Positions 51,420-60,704 of a stretch of DNA of 64,000 bases are shown here, piece after piece. The stretch comes from an uncultured Sphaerochaeta sp. (GTDB taxonomy: Bacteria; Spirochaetota; Spirochaetia; Sphaerochaetales; Sphaerochaetaceae). The first letter of the stretch is position 1; each line of letters opens with the position of its first letter. The notes under the pieces were generated by a model. It did no database searches, was not told the origin of the DNA, and was given only the letters and a program-made list of their open reading frames with translations. Both the position numbers and the translations under genes were made by a program. The DNA is taken from assembly GCF_963677075.1 (NCBI RefSeq), contig NZ_OY781873.1:620001-684000 (forward strand), written 5' to 3'.

Positions 51420-51423
51420 AGCC

Positions 51424-52377
51424 ATGCAAGTAATCGACATCCTCAATGAGGCAAAGAAACCCCTGTTTACCTTTGAACTGGTCCCACCCTTGAAGGGCGG
51501 AGATGTCCAAACCCTTCTGGAATCTGTTCGCACACTTAGTGAATTTGACCCAGCCTACATCAATGTGACCAACCACCAGCAGGAGGTGGTCTATGTGGAG
51601 CGGGAAGATGGGCTCTTGGAACGGCGTACCGTGCACAAGCGTCCTGGGACTGTCGCCCTCTCAGCCTTGATCCAATACACCTTCGGTATTCCTGTGGTAG
51701 CACACCTGATCTGTGGAGGGATGGATGCTGACCAGCTTGAGGATGCCTTGGTGGAGCTCAATTTCCTGGGTATCGAGAATATCCTTGCCCTAAGAGGAGA
51801 TCCTCCAAATGGGGTGAAGCGGTTCGTGCCGGTAAAAGGTGGGTATAATCACTCAAGTGACCTGGTAACCCAGATTGCTCGCCTCAACGAGGGAATCTAT
51901 CTGGATGAACAGCTCCAGAATGCTCAAAAAACCCATTTCTGCACTGGCGTTGCAGGCTATCCGGAGAAGCATGGGGAAGCTCCAAATCTCACCTATGATA
52001 TCCAGATGTTGAAGAAGAAGGTGGACAGTGGTGCCCAGTATATTGTCACCCAGATGTTCTTCGACAATAGTGTGTACTATCGCTTTGTTGATGCCTGTAG
52101 GAAGGAAGGTATCACGGTGCCCATCATTCCCGGTATCAAGCCCATTGGCAGTAAGCGAGATCTTGCCACCATTCCCCAGACGTTCCACGTCGATTTCCCC
52201 GATGAGCTCGTTTCTCTGTTGAATGGTGCAACGAAGCTCGCTGAAATCAGGGAGATTGGCGAATATTGGTGCATCAAGCAATCAAAGGATCTGCTCGCCC
52301 ATGATGTTCCTGGTGTGCATTTCTACACCCTAGGAAAGGCAGACAGGGTAGCCAAGATTGTCAGGGAAGTGTTTTAA
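51424..52377 (+). CDS. metF: methylenetetrahydrofolate reductase
   Basis: Reduces methylene-THF to methyl-THF, the methyl donor for MetH. The 317-residue flavoprotein has FTFELVPPLKGGD at the N-terminus (catalytic Glu), ILALRGDPP and the C-terminal IPGIKPIGSKRDL. The start is ATG 51424, four bases after metH; the longer frame lies in metH. Its final bases overlap the convergent nth gene by four. It completes the six-gene methionine operon. Confidence 0.95.
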   Translation: MQVIDILNEAKKPLFTFELVPPLKGGDVQTLLESVRTLSEFDPAYINVTNHQQEVVYVEREDGLLERRTVHKRPGTVALSALIQYTFGIPVVAHLICGGMDADQLEDALVELNFLGIENILALRGDPPNGVKRFVPVKGGYNHSSDLVTQIARLNEGIYLDEQLQNAQKTHFCTGVAGYPEKHGEAPNLTYDIQMLKKKVDSGAQYIVTQMFFDNSVYYRFVDACRKEGITVPIIPGIKPIGSKRDLATIPQTFHVDFPDELVSLLNGATKLAEIREIGEYWCIKQSKDLLAHDVPGVHFYTLGKADRVAKIVREVF

Positions 52378-53036
52378 CGACTACGCTTCACACCCATCTT
52401 CGGGCAGCGTTCCTCCTCAGGGCATTTGCTGCAGAAGGGGCTGATTGGTGTACATATGAGCTGTCCATATCGCACCAATAGTTCATTAAGAGGAATCCAG
52501 AATCTCCTTGGCATGATACCCATAAGATCTTTCTCTGTCTGCTCAGGGGTTTTTGTCTCCACCCATCCCATTCGATTTGCAATCTGGTGGACATGACAAT
52601 CCACGCAGATGGCCTCAACCTGGAATCCCAGATTGAGGGTGAGGTTTGCGGTCTTGATGCCTACCCCAGGGAGGGAGAGCAGCGCTTCCTGGTCATTTGG
52701 GACAACTCCCCCATATTGTTCAAGGAGTATTCTACTGATGGTCCTGATATTCTTTGCTTTGGTTTTATAGAACCCTGATGGGTAGATAGCTTTCTGGATT
52801 TCCTCTTCACTGAGAGTAAGCATACTCTCTGGGTCCTTCGCGAGCGCAAAGAGTCTTGTGCTTGCATCGAGGGTTACTTCATCCTTGGTTCTCAATGAAA
52901 TGAGGGTAGCTATAAGCACCCGAAATGGGTCATTTTCCCTCTCTGCAATTACCGAAACTGAGGGTAGGATACCACCTTCCTTCTCGATTGCTTGTTTGAA
53001 TAGTGTAAAAACTGAATCCCAATATGCATCATTCAT
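52374..53036 (-). CDS. nth: endonuclease III
   Basis: Base-excision repair glycosylase/AP lyase of 220 residues that acts on oxidised pyrimidines. The helix-hairpin-helix LPGVGIKTANL carries the catalytic lysine, and ICVDCHVHQI carries the catalytic Asp. The C-terminal cluster motif is CTPISPFCSKCPEEERC, a CX6CX2CX5C 4Fe-4S site. I start at ATG 53036 (MNDAYWDSV) because AGGAG is seven bases before it; the in-frame ATG six bases upstream would sit too close to the ribosome site. Confidence 0.93.
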   Translation of the reverse strand: MNDAYWDSVFTLFKQAIEKEGGILPSVSVIAERENDPFRVLIATLISLRTKDEVTLDASTRLFALAKDPESMLTLSEEEIQKAIYPSGFYKTKAKNIRTISRILLEQYGGVVPNDQEALLSLPGVGIKTANLTLNLGFQVEAICVDCHVHQIANRMGWVETKTPEQTEKDLMGIMPRRFWIPLNELLVRYGQLICTPISPFCSKCPEEERCPKMGVKRSR

Positions 53037-53079
53037 AGGCATTCTCCTACCATGGAAAGGCAAAATAGGCAATGATTAC

Positions 53080-53108
53080 TTGACCTTTTTACTATTACAC
53101 TCTAGCGT
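53080..53108 (+). promoter_or_regulatory. aroF-pheA promoter giving a leaderless transcript
   Basis: TTGACC (53080-53085), a 17-bp spacer and TAGCGT (53103-53108) are followed by six bases and the ATG at 53115. No ribosome site is visible. The -10 match is weak (TAxxxT). Confidence 0.5.
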
Positions 53109-53114
53109 ATTTTC

Positions 53115-55025
53115 ATGATAATCGTACTGCAAAAGAACATCGGGGACAAACAGAAGGAAGCGATCAGATCCTTCCTTGTTGAAAAGGGCTACACCGTCAA
53201 AGAAATCATTGGGCAGGAAGAAACTGTTTTTGGTGCGGTGGGCCAAAGTACTGTTGATATCAGGGAAGTGGAGATGCTTGAGGGAGTGGCCAGTGTGGTG
53301 CCCATCAGCAAACCGTATAAACTTGCTTCACGGGAACTGAAGAAAGAGGACACCATTGTGTCCGTTGGCAAAGTGAAGATTGGTGGAAACCGTATTGCCA
53401 TTTTTGCCGGCCCCTGTGCAATAGAATCACGTGAGCAGATCATGAGCATTGCTGAGTCAGTACGAGAAGCGGGTGCTGTTATTCTCAGGGGAGGCGCATT
53501 CAAGCCAAGAACCAGCCCCTATGCCTTCCAGGGTTTGGGAGAAGAGGGACTGCAGTACCTCAAGGAAGCTGGAGAAACGTTCGGTATGCCGATAACCAGT
53601 GAAATAGTGAACCCTTCTGATGCACCAATGATGGCAAAGTACATTGACATGTTCCAGATTGGGGCAAGGAATATGCAGAATTTTGAACTCCTCAAGGCTG
53701 TAGGCAAGACCGGCATGCCGGTTCTCCTGAAGCGAGGACTTTGCGCCACCATTGAGGAGTGGCTGATGGCTGCTGAATACCTGATGAGCAGTGGTACCGA
53801 CCAGGTGGTTCTGTGCGAACGAGGTATTCGTACCTATGAACGGGCTACAAGGAATACCCTCGATATCTCAGCAATCCCCATGGTGCAGAAGATGACCCAC
53901 TTGCCGGTCATCGGCGATCCAAGCCATGCAACAGGGGTGAGGGATATGGTTTCCCCGATGAGCCTGGCGTTGGTTGCCAGTGGAGCCTCTGGTTTGATCG
54001 TTGAAGTACACAATCATCCTGAGAAAGCCTTCAGTGATGGTCCACAATCCCTCTATCCTTCCCAATTTGAGAAGTTGATGCGTGACATCCAGGCACTGAG
54101 TTCAGTGGTGGGAAAGTCATTGGAACGTATCCCCCGCCTTGCCTCCATTACGGTTTCCCATACAAAGGAACAGGTTTTGGAGAAGGACCAGTTGGTGGTT
54201 GCCTTCCAAGGAGAGAGAGGGGCTTACAGCGAACTTGCAATCCAGCGAGCCTTCGATGAAAGTACCAAGGTTCTTCCCTGCACAGGTTTTGCAGATGTCT
54301 TTGAGGCAGTCATGGAAGGCAAAGCTTCCTATGGCATGATTCCCATGGAGAATACCCTGGGTGGTACGCTGTATGAAAATCTGGACCTTCTGGATAGGCA
54401 TCCAGGTATCGAGGTAGTGGGAGAGCAGCAGATCAGGATAATCCATAACCTTATTGCACTCCATGGGGCCAAGAAGGAGGACATCAAGGAAATTTACTCC
54501 CACCCTCAGGGTCTTGCCCAGTGTACTGACTACCTTGCAAAGGAGATGGCACACGCCAAGGCAATACCCTTCTTTGACACCGCTGGTGCAGTCGCCTATG
54601 TAAAAGAGTGTGGTGATATTCATAAAGCAGCCATTGCAGGCCTTCCTGCGGCCAAGGTGCATGGACTTGAGGTCCTTGAAGAGGCTATCGAAAGCAATTC
54701 CAGCAACTACACCCGCTTCTACATTATCTGCCGTGAAGAGCGAAGCAGTGTGTTCCGGTCTGCCAGCCAGGTTAATCGTGCTTCCTTGCGTTTCACTGTT
54801 CCCGATCGCCCAGGATCTCTCTTTCAAGCCCTCCTTATCCTTACCAAGCATGGCTTGAATATGAAGAAACTGGAAAGCCGTCCTATTCCTGGAAAGCCAT
54901 GGGAGTACTCCTTCTTTGTGGAGACGGAGCTTGGGGAGGAAGGTGCGTTCAAGGTTGCACTTGAAGAGCTTGGTGGCATTTGCCACTCGATTCGGGTCCT
55001 TGGGACCTATTCCAGCACACTCTGA
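53115..55025 (+). CDS. DAHP synthase - prephenate dehydratase - ACT fusion
   Basis: A 636-residue two-enzyme protein of aromatic synthesis. Residues 1-70 are a ferredoxin-like regulatory domain of Thermotoga-type DAHP synthase. Residues about 80-340 are the type I-beta DAHP synthase barrel (IFAGPCAIES, RGGAFKPRTSPYAFQG, PVLLKRG, DPSHATG). Residues about 355-540 are prephenate dehydratase (FQGERGAYSELA, PMENTLGGTLYENLDLL, SNSSNYTRFYII). Residues about 550-636 are an ACT domain (RFTVPDRPGSLFQALLILTKHGLNM). It joins the first step of the shikimate route to a late step of phenylalanine synthesis, skipping chorismate mutase. Feedback by phenylalanine through ACT could reach both activities. Confidence 0.93.
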   Translation: MIIVLQKNIGDKQKEAIRSFLVEKGYTVKEIIGQEETVFGAVGQSTVDIREVEMLEGVASVVPISKPYKLASRELKKEDTIVSVGKVKIGGNRIAIFAGPCAIESREQIMSIAESVREAGAVILRGGAFKPRTSPYAFQGLGEEGLQYLKEAGETFGMPITSEIVNPSDAPMMAKYIDMFQIGARNMQNFELLKAVGKTGMPVLLKRGLCATIEEWLMAAEYLMSSGTDQVVLCERGIRTYERATRNTLDISAIPMVQKMTHLPVIGDPSHATGVRDMVSPMSLALVASGASGLIVEVHNHPEKAFSDGPQSLYPSQFEKLMRDIQALSSVVGKSLERIPRLASITVSHTKEQVLEKDQLVVAFQGERGAYSELAIQRAFDESTKVLPCTGFADVFEAVMEGKASYGMIPMENTLGGTLYENLDLLDRHPGIEVVGEQQIRIIHNLIALHGAKKEDIKEIYSHPQGLAQCTDYLAKEMAHAKAIPFFDTAGAVAYVKECGDIHKAAIAGLPAAKVHGLEVLEEAIESNSSNYTRFYIICREERSSVFRSASQVNRASLRFTVPDRPGSLFQALLILTKHGLNMKKLESRPIPGKPWEYSFFVETELGEEGAFKVALEELGGICHSIRVLGTYSSTL

Positions 55026-55026
55026 C

Positions 55027-55563
55027 ATGGGTAGGGAGCAGGTTTTCCTGCCCCATCGGTTGGTGATGGGGGTGTTGGTCTCAAAACATGAGATGATTCC
55101 TCTCGTGAAGGAGCTCCTTGTTGCGCGGTATGGGCCTATCTTGGATAGTACAGAGCCCAGTTCCTTTGCCTTTACCGATTACTATGACGATGAGATGGGA
55201 GGAAAACCCTTGCGGTTTTATCTGAGCTTTGCCCATCTCATCGATCCGTCCCGGCTATCTACGATCAAACGAGAGACCAATGCATTGGAGGCGGAATTTA
55301 CCAAGGATGGGGGGAGGAGAGTCAATCTTGATCCCGGATTGCTGAGTCAGGCCAATCTCGTTCTTGCCACTACCAAAAATCGTGCCCACCGTATTCCATT
55401 ATCTGATGGCATCTATGCTGAACTCACATTGATGTATGCAAACAAGCAGTTCCAAAGCTTTCCCTGGACCTATGCAGATTATACGAGTGAGGAAGTAAAA
55501 CTCCTCTTTGCCTCTTGGAGAGAGCGGTACCGAAGACAGCTGAAGCAAGAAGGCCTCTTGTAA
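55027..55563 (+). CDS. DUF4416 family protein
   Basis: A 178-residue protein matching DUF4416, a family of unknown function seen in spirochaetes and delta-proteobacteria. Typical segments are LVMGVLVSKHEMIP, FTDYYDDEMG, VNLDPGLLSQANLVLATTKNRAHRIPL and YAELTLMY. It starts one base after the fusion gene's stop, so it is co-transcribed with aromatic biosynthesis. I assign no function. Confidence 0.8.
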   Translation: MGREQVFLPHRLVMGVLVSKHEMIPLVKELLVARYGPILDSTEPSSFAFTDYYDDEMGGKPLRFYLSFAHLIDPSRLSTIKRETNALEAEFTKDGGRRVNLDPGLLSQANLVLATTKNRAHRIPLSDGIYAELTLMYANKQFQSFPWTYADYTSEEVKLLFASWRERYRRQLKQEGLL

Positions 55564-55575
55564 TGCTTATAAGGT

Positions 55576-56304
55576 GTGAGAGTAGTAATTTGTTGCCTCC
55601 TTCTCATACTCTGTATTGGATGTGAGGCAAATGTTTTACACGAACAACGTATAACGGTCACATTACAGGATTCCCATCCTTGGGGGGAAGCCTCCCATCG
55701 TCCGCTGTGGCATACCTTGGTGTATACAGATGGGGAGGGGACTCGCAGTTCCATGCATCTTACAGAGGGGCAGAGGCGTGTCACGCTCACTGTACCAAGG
55801 GATTCCTTGACTGTTTTCTGTGCCTATCCTCTCTCCTTTCTGCATCCTTATGGTGGCTTCTATCATCCGGGAGCAGACGATTCTGTAACACTTACCCAGG
55901 AACAAGGAGAGCTTGCAAAGCTTCTTCTTGATTCCTATCAGTTCAATCCTGAGGCAGTGGAGCATATCAATGCTACCTATCTGGCCGATGAAGTGGGGGA
56001 TGCAACCCTTCTTGACGGGAATGCTCTGGTGGTTTCCTTGCTCAACGGGGAGGGTATTCCTTCCGATCTGAGACACTATGAGAAACTTGAGGTAGTTGTA
56101 TCTGATATACCATCCGGTTATTGGGTACCCGAGCGGCATAACCAGGAACCTTTTTGGAATAGATGGGGAGAGGCTACTTCCTTGAAACTGGAGGGTGGAT
56201 TGCAACGTTTTCTCAATAGGGAAGGCTCCCTATGTCTCTCCCTCTATGTTGATCTTAAAAAGGGTGAGTACCTGAGTAGTCTTTCAAATGCGCCGCCCTG
56301 GTAA
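55576..56304 (+). CDS. putative lipoprotein of unknown function
   Basis: A 242-residue exported protein. A short hydrophobic signal (VIVCCLL-like, residues 3-12) ends in LCIGC, a plausible spirochaetal lipobox with the acceptor cysteine at about residue 16. The rest looks like a beta-rich extracytoplasmic protein (repeated TVTLQ, VTLTVP and VTLTQ strands). No family is recognised. The start is GTG 55576; the ribosome site is weak, so translation may be coupled to the DUF4416 gene 12 bases upstream. Lgt at 34 kb would process it. Confidence 0.7.
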   Translation: MRVVICCLLLILCIGCEANVLHEQRITVTLQDSHPWGEASHRPLWHTLVYTDGEGTRSSMHLTEGQRRVTLTVPRDSLTVFCAYPLSFLHPYGGFYHPGADDSVTLTQEQGELAKLLLDSYQFNPEAVEHINATYLADEVGDATLLDGNALVVSLLNGEGIPSDLRHYEKLEVVVSDIPSGYWVPERHNQEPFWNRWGEATSLKLEGGLQRFLNREGSLCLSLYVDLKKGEYLSSLSNAPPW

Positions 56305-56310
56305 AAGAGC

Positions 56311-56339
56311 TTCCCATTTTTACTATAAACCGATAGAGT
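56311..56339 (+). promoter_or_regulatory. candidate sdaA promoter
   Basis: TTCCCA (56311-56316), a 17-bp spacer and TAGAGT (56334-56339) end six bases before the ATG at 56346. This is the same geometry as lgt and aroF-pheA, though with weaker boxes. Confidence 0.4.
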
Positions 56340-56345
56340 TTGTAC

Positions 56346-57554
56346 ATGGAATCCTTGCGTGAACTCTTCAGAATTGGGTATGGCCCCTCGAGTAGTCATA
56401 CCATGGGCCCGCGCTCTGCGGCACAACACTTCCTATCCCTGCATGCTGACTGTCAGCGGTTTGAGGCTGATTTGTACGGAAGTTTGGCTGCTACCGGGAA
56501 GGGACACTTGACCGATAAAGCCTTGCGAGAGGTGTTTTCCTCCGCGGGAAAAGATGTTGAGATTGTCTGGTACCCAGAAATTGAGAAACCTTTCCACCCC
56601 AATGCACTTACAATTCGTTCCCTCTCTGATGCAGGAGAAAGCATCTTTGAGAACACCTACTATAGTGTGGGAGGAGGGAAAATTGTTCTGGAAGGCGAAG
56701 ATGCTGACCAGGCTGCAGAAGTCTATCCCAAGGCATATTCCAGAATGCGCCAGATCCTTGACTACTGCGGGGATGAAGGGATGCAGATATGGGAGTTTGC
56801 TCTCCAGTTTGAGGATTCGGACATTCTCACCTACATGGATGAAATTTGGAGTGTGATGTGTGATGCAATTGAGCGTGGGGTGAATGCAGAGGGAGTGCTT
56901 CCTGGGGGTTTGAAGCTTCCAAGGAAGGCAAGCCAATTCAACTCCAAAGCTGGTGAGTTCACCGCTGCAATGGGCAATCCTGCATTTGCCATCAGCTACG
57001 CTCTTGCAGTCAGTGAGGAGAATGCAGGTGGGGGCAAGATTGTCACAGCCCCAACGTGTGGAAGCTGTGGGGTACTCCCAGGGGTTTTGTACTACCTGGC
57101 TAAACAGTACAAGTTCCCCAAGATTCGTATATTGCGTGCGCTTCTCACCGCTGGGATCATCGGCAATGTGGTAAAGACCAATGGATCGATCAGTGGGGCG
57201 GAGGTTGGTTGCCAAGGAGAGATAGGAGTTGCCTGTGCCATGGCTGGAGCTGCTGCTACACAACTTCTTGGTGGCTCCATCTTCCAGATAGAGTACGCTG
57301 CAGAGATGGGTCTTGAGCATCATCTTGGCCTTACCTGTGATCCAATGCGTGGTCTTGTGCAGATTCCGTGCATTGAGCGAAATGCTCTTGCTACCATGCG
57401 TTCCATCGACCACTGCACCTATGCCCTGCTTGGTGATGGGCGCCATAAAGTCTCTTTCGACAGTGTCATCGAGGTGATGATGGAAACTGGACAAGCACTT
57501 CCTTCCCTCTATCGAGAAACAAGCAAAGGCGGCCTTGCCAAAGTGCTCGGATAG
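56346..57554 (+). CDS. sdaA: iron-sulfur L-serine dehydratase, single chain
   Basis: Converts L-serine to pyruvate and ammonia using an oxygen-labile 4Fe-4S cluster. The 402-residue single chain joins the beta domain (YGPSSSHTMGPRSAA, about 10-150) and the alpha domain. Cysteines for the cluster are visible in PTCGSCGVLPG, GCQGEIGVACAMA and LTCDPMRGLVQIPCIERN. I start at ATG 56346; a TTG two codons earlier is possible. It fits amino-acid fermentation. No ribosome site is visible. Confidence 0.93.
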   Translation: MESLRELFRIGYGPSSSHTMGPRSAAQHFLSLHADCQRFEADLYGSLAATGKGHLTDKALREVFSSAGKDVEIVWYPEIEKPFHPNALTIRSLSDAGESIFENTYYSVGGGKIVLEGEDADQAAEVYPKAYSRMRQILDYCGDEGMQIWEFALQFEDSDILTYMDEIWSVMCDAIERGVNAEGVLPGGLKLPRKASQFNSKAGEFTAAMGNPAFAISYALAVSEENAGGGKIVTAPTCGSCGVLPGVLYYLAKQYKFPKIRILRALLTAGIIGNVVKTNGSISGAEVGCQGEIGVACAMAGAAATQLLGGSIFQIEYAAEMGLEHHLGLTCDPMRGLVQIPCIERNALATMRSIDHCTYALLGDGRHKVSFDSVIEVMMETGQALPSLYRETSKGGLAKVLG

Positions 57555-57678
57555 AGCTATTATGTCATAAGATATTTATATACTAATCTATTCTATTAAA
57601 TTGATATAGATAGTTTTATGCATGTCTATAAGTATAGAATAAGATGGAAAATATTGATACAACTGACATAGGTATGAT

Positions 57679-58149
57679 ATGAGACGGTGGATTCAATGCC
57701 TTAATCTCTCCAGGAGCAACCAAGCAATTCGCTTTGGTGCTTGTTTTGTTGCTTGTATGATTCTATTTCATCCACTTAGCGCTGCCATTTCATTGCAAGA
57801 CCCTTCCCCCACAGATATAACATTTATCCTGGTTGAGGGTAATGAACGCAGTTCTCCAAAAGAAGTGTTTATCGCTGAATTGTATGTCCAGGCAAAACAT
57901 ATTGGAAAGGGGAGAGTTCATATCTCTTACTCTCCACTGACTGATGGAACTAGCTCAGTGTTGTATCAAATGGTGGGAGATGATGACAGGCAGATTGGTA
58001 GTGGTTTTTGTGCCGAATACGAGGCAAGTAATCAACGGAGAAGGACCTACCGGCTCTGTTCGCTAAAAGCCCTTCTCTCTCGTTCCTTACGGGAAGAGGA
58101 AACCCAATTATTAAGCACCATTATTCTTGATCTCTCTGTTGAGTTGTAA
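57679..58149 (+). CDS. hypothetical exported protein
   Basis: A 156-residue protein with a probable N-terminal signal or anchor (about 18-38, IRFGACFVACMILFHPLSAAIS). The rest is soluble and mixed alpha/beta, with a positive stretch NQRRRTYRLC. I recognise no family. It follows a 124-bp AT-rich gap containing the inverted repeat ATTCTAT...ATAGAAT. Its stop lies next to the leuS terminator on the other strand. Confidence 0.6.
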   Translation: MRRWIQCLNLSRSNQAIRFGACFVACMILFHPLSAAISLQDPSPTDITFILVEGNERSSPKEVFIAELYVQAKHIGKGRVHISYSPLTDGTSSVLYQMVGDDDRQIGSGFCAEYEASNQRRRTYRLCSLKALLSRSLREEETQLLSTIILDLSVEL

Positions 58150-58175
58150 AAAAACAGGAGGCTTCAAGCCTCCTG
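58148..58175 (-). terminator. intrinsic terminator after leuS
   Basis: CAGGAGGCT and AGCCTCCTG (58155-58163 and 58167-58175) form a perfect nine-base stem with a three-base loop. On the minus strand it is followed by seven Ts. It closes the leuS transcript and may also act weakly on the convergent gene. Confidence 0.9.
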
Positions 58176-58180
58176 CCATG

Positions 58181-60697
58181 CTAGCGAACTACAATATTCA
58201 CCAACTTATCTGGAACCACAATCTCCTTGACGATGGTTTTTCCTTCAATCCACTGCTGGATCTTCTCGCTCTCTTTGGCCATTGCAAGCGCTGAAGCCTT
58301 GTCCATGCCTTTAGAGACAGTCTGTTTGTCTCGGACCTTTCCGTTTACCTGGAACACCATCTCAATCTCATCATCGATGGTCAGCTTCTCCTCAAAGGTA
58401 GGCCAACTCACCTTGGTGAGACTCTCCTTGTTGCCGAGTTTCTCCCAGAGTTCTTCAGCAATGTGTGGAACATACGGGCCAAGGAGTTTTACCAAGGTCT
58501 CGGCTACCACACGGGGGAACTCATCGACCTTGTATAGCTCGTTGACCAACACCATCATCTGGCTGATGGCCGTATTGAAGTTCAGTGTTGCCGTATCGTG
58601 GGTTACCTTCTTGATGGTCTTATGCAGGGTCTTGTTCAATTCTTTGGAGGGATCATCATCAGTGATGGTTCTCTCCTCATAGAGTCTCCAAACTCTATCC
58701 AGGAAGCGGTAGATGCCGTTCAAACCTGTGGTTGCCCATGGCTTTGAAACCTCAAGGGGGCCCATGAACATCTCATACATTCGCATGGAGTCGGCTCCAT
58801 ATTCCTGGATGATCTCATCAGGGTTGATGACGTTCTTCAGGCTCTTGGACATCTTGGCAATGACACGCTCGAGCTTTTGCCCAGTTTCCTTCTCGACAAA
58901 GACATCAGTCTCGACTTCTTCCACCATATCGGTTGGGACAAGGCTCTTGTCCGGTCTCTGATATGCATAACTGGTAATCATTCCCTGGTTGACCAGTCGT
59001 TTGAATGGCTCACTGGTGGAAACCATTCCAAGGTCAAAGAGAACCTTGTGCCAGAAACGGGCGTAGAGCAGGTGCAGTACTGCATGCTCAGCTCCTCCGA
59101 CATAGAGGTCTACCGGCATCCAATACTGTTCCTTCTCCTTGCTCACAAACTCTGTTTCATTGTTTGGGTCAAGATAGCGCAGGTAATACCAGCAGGAGCC
59201 TGCCCACTGGGGCATGGTATTGGTTTCTCGTTTTGCTGCTCCACCACAAACCGGGCATGTGGTTTGTACCCAACCATCGATTTTGGCAAGCGGGCTTTCA
59301 CCAGTGCCGCTTGGTTCATAGCTGGAAACCTCGGGCAGCAGCAGTGGTAGCTGATCCTCTGGAATGGGGACCGTTCCACAGGTTGGGCAGTGTACCAAGG
59401 GAATTGGTTCTCCCCAGTACCGCTGGCGACTGAAGATCCAGTCACGTAACTTGTAGTTTACGGACTTGGTACCCACATTCCTCTCTTCCAGCCAGGCAAT
59501 CATGGTGTTGATGGCGTCTTCTTTGTTGAGACCGTCGATGAAGTCACTGTTTACGTGGATTCCATCCTCAGTCCATGCTTCTTCCTGAACATCAACAGCA
59601 CTCTTGAGCACTTCAATGATCGGGAGATTGAATTTCTTGGCAAACTCCCAGTCACGGGTATCATGGGCGGGAACTGCCATGATGGCACCTGTACCGTAGC
59701 TGATCAATACATAATCAGCAATCCAGATGGGGATCTTCTTGCCATTTACCGGGTTGATCGCATAACTGCCACTGAAAACACCGGTCTTGTCCTTTGCCAG
59801 ATCAGTTCTCTCGAGGTCACTCTTTCTGGCAGTGGCTTCAAGGTACTCCTCCACCACACGCTTTTGCTCCCCGCTGGTAAGTTTGTCTACCAAGGGGTGT
59901 TCTGGGGCGACAACCATGTAGGTGGCTCCAAAGAGTGTGTCAGGGCGGGTGGTATATACTTCAAGGCTGTCGTCCATCCCATCAATCTGGAAGACGACTG
60001 AGGCACCCTCACTTCTTCCAATCCAGTTTTGCTGCATGAGCTTCACTGATTCGGGCCAGTTTACACTGTCCAGATCAGCGAGCAGCTTGTCTGCATATTC
60101 AGTAATCTTGAGAACCCACTGGCGGATGCTTTTCCGTACAACCGTAGTTCCGCAACGTTCACACTTTCCGTCCTTCACCTCTTCATTAGCCAAGCCGGTC
60201 TTGCAATTGTCACACCAGTTGATCGGGGTATGGGACTCATATGCCAGTCCTTGCTTGTAGAGCTGGAGGAAAATCCACTGCGTCCAGCGGTAGTATTCAC
60301 TTGTATGGGTAGAGACTTCCCGATTCCAGTCGTAGCTGAAACCCAGACGTTTGATCTGCTTTCGGAAGTTCTCGATGTTCTTCTCCGTGGTTACCTTGGG
60401 ATGGGTGCCTGTCTTGATCGCATAGTTCTCAGCAGGTAGTCCGAATGAGTCGAATCCCATCGGATGCAGGACGTTGTAGCCGTTCATACGTAGGTAACGG
60501 CAGTAGATGTCGGTTGCGGTGTACCCTTCTGGGTGTCCCACGTGCAACCCTGCACCGGATGGGTAGGGGAACATGTCCAAAACGTACACACGCTTATCGG
60601 CTGGTACGCTCTCGTCCTCGGTTACGGCAAAACTCTGGTTGTCTTCCCAGTATTTTTGCCATTTTGTCTCAATTTCACTGAAGGGATATTTGCTCAT
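58181..60697 (-). CDS. leuS: leucyl-tRNA synthetase
   Basis: Charges tRNA-Leu. The 838-residue class I synthetase has the HIGH-type motif HVGHPEGYT in [17 protein letters not shown], a zinc-binding knuckle (CDNCKTG...CERCG), the CP1 editing domain and KMSKS in [15 protein letters not shown]. The start is ATG 60697 ([17 protein letters not shown]). TATGAT ends seven bases before it, with TTGACT 17 bp further up, and no ribosome site lies between, so the mRNA should be leaderless. A longer frame back to 60766 would overlap the upstream gene and promoter. Confidence 0.96.
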   Translation of the reverse strand: MSKYPFSEIETKWQKYWEDNQSFAVTEDESVPADKRVYVLDMFPYPSGAGLHVGHPEGYTATDIYCRYLRMNGYNVLHPMGFDSFGLPAENYAIKTGTHPKVTTEKNIENFRKQIKRLGFSYDWNREVSTHTSEYYRWTQWIFLQLYKQGLAYESHTPINWCDNCKTGLANEEVKDGKCERCGTTVVRKSIRQWVLKITEYADKLLADLDSVNWPESVKLMQQNWIGRSEGASVVFQIDGMDDSLEVYTTRPDTLFGATYMVVAPEHPLVDKLTSGEQKRVVEEYLEATARKSDLERTDLAKDKTGVFSGSYAINPVNGKKIPIWIADYVLISYGTGAIMAVPAHDTRDWEFAKKFNLPIIEVLKSAVDVQEEAWTEDGIHVNSDFIDGLNKEDAINTMIAWLEERNVGTKSVNYKLRDWIFSRQRYWGEPIPLVHCPTCGTVPIPEDQLPLLLPEVSSYEPSGTGESPLAKIDGWVQTTCPVCGGAAKRETNTMPQWAGSCWYYLRYLDPNNETEFVSKEKEQYWMPVDLYVGGAEHAVLHLLYARFWHKVLFDLGMVSTSEPFKRLVNQGMITSYAYQRPDKSLVPTDMVEEVETDVFVEKETGQKLERVIAKMSKSLKNVINPDEIIQEYGADSMRMYEMFMGPLEVSKPWATTGLNGIYRFLDRVWRLYEERTITDDDPSKELNKTLHKTIKKVTHDTATLNFNTAISQMMVLVNELYKVDEFPRVVAETLVKLLGPYVPHIAEELWEKLGNKESLTKVSWPTFEEKLTIDDEIEMVFQVNGKVRDKQTVSKGMDKASALAMAKESEKIQQWIEGKTIVKEIVVPDKLVNIVVR

Positions 60698-60704
60698 GGG
60701 AGCA

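Noticed and set aside
50328-51533. 401-codon frame antisense to metH
   Set aside because: Long only because of base composition on the reverse of metH; low-complexity, no domain.
54117-55028. 303-codon frame antisense to the DAHPS-PDT fusion
   Set aside because: Shadow of PDT and ACT domains, which are clear on the plus strand.
56433-57494. 353-codon frame antisense to serine dehydratase
   Set aside because: Covers conserved cluster cysteines of sdaA on the other strand; no own start signal.
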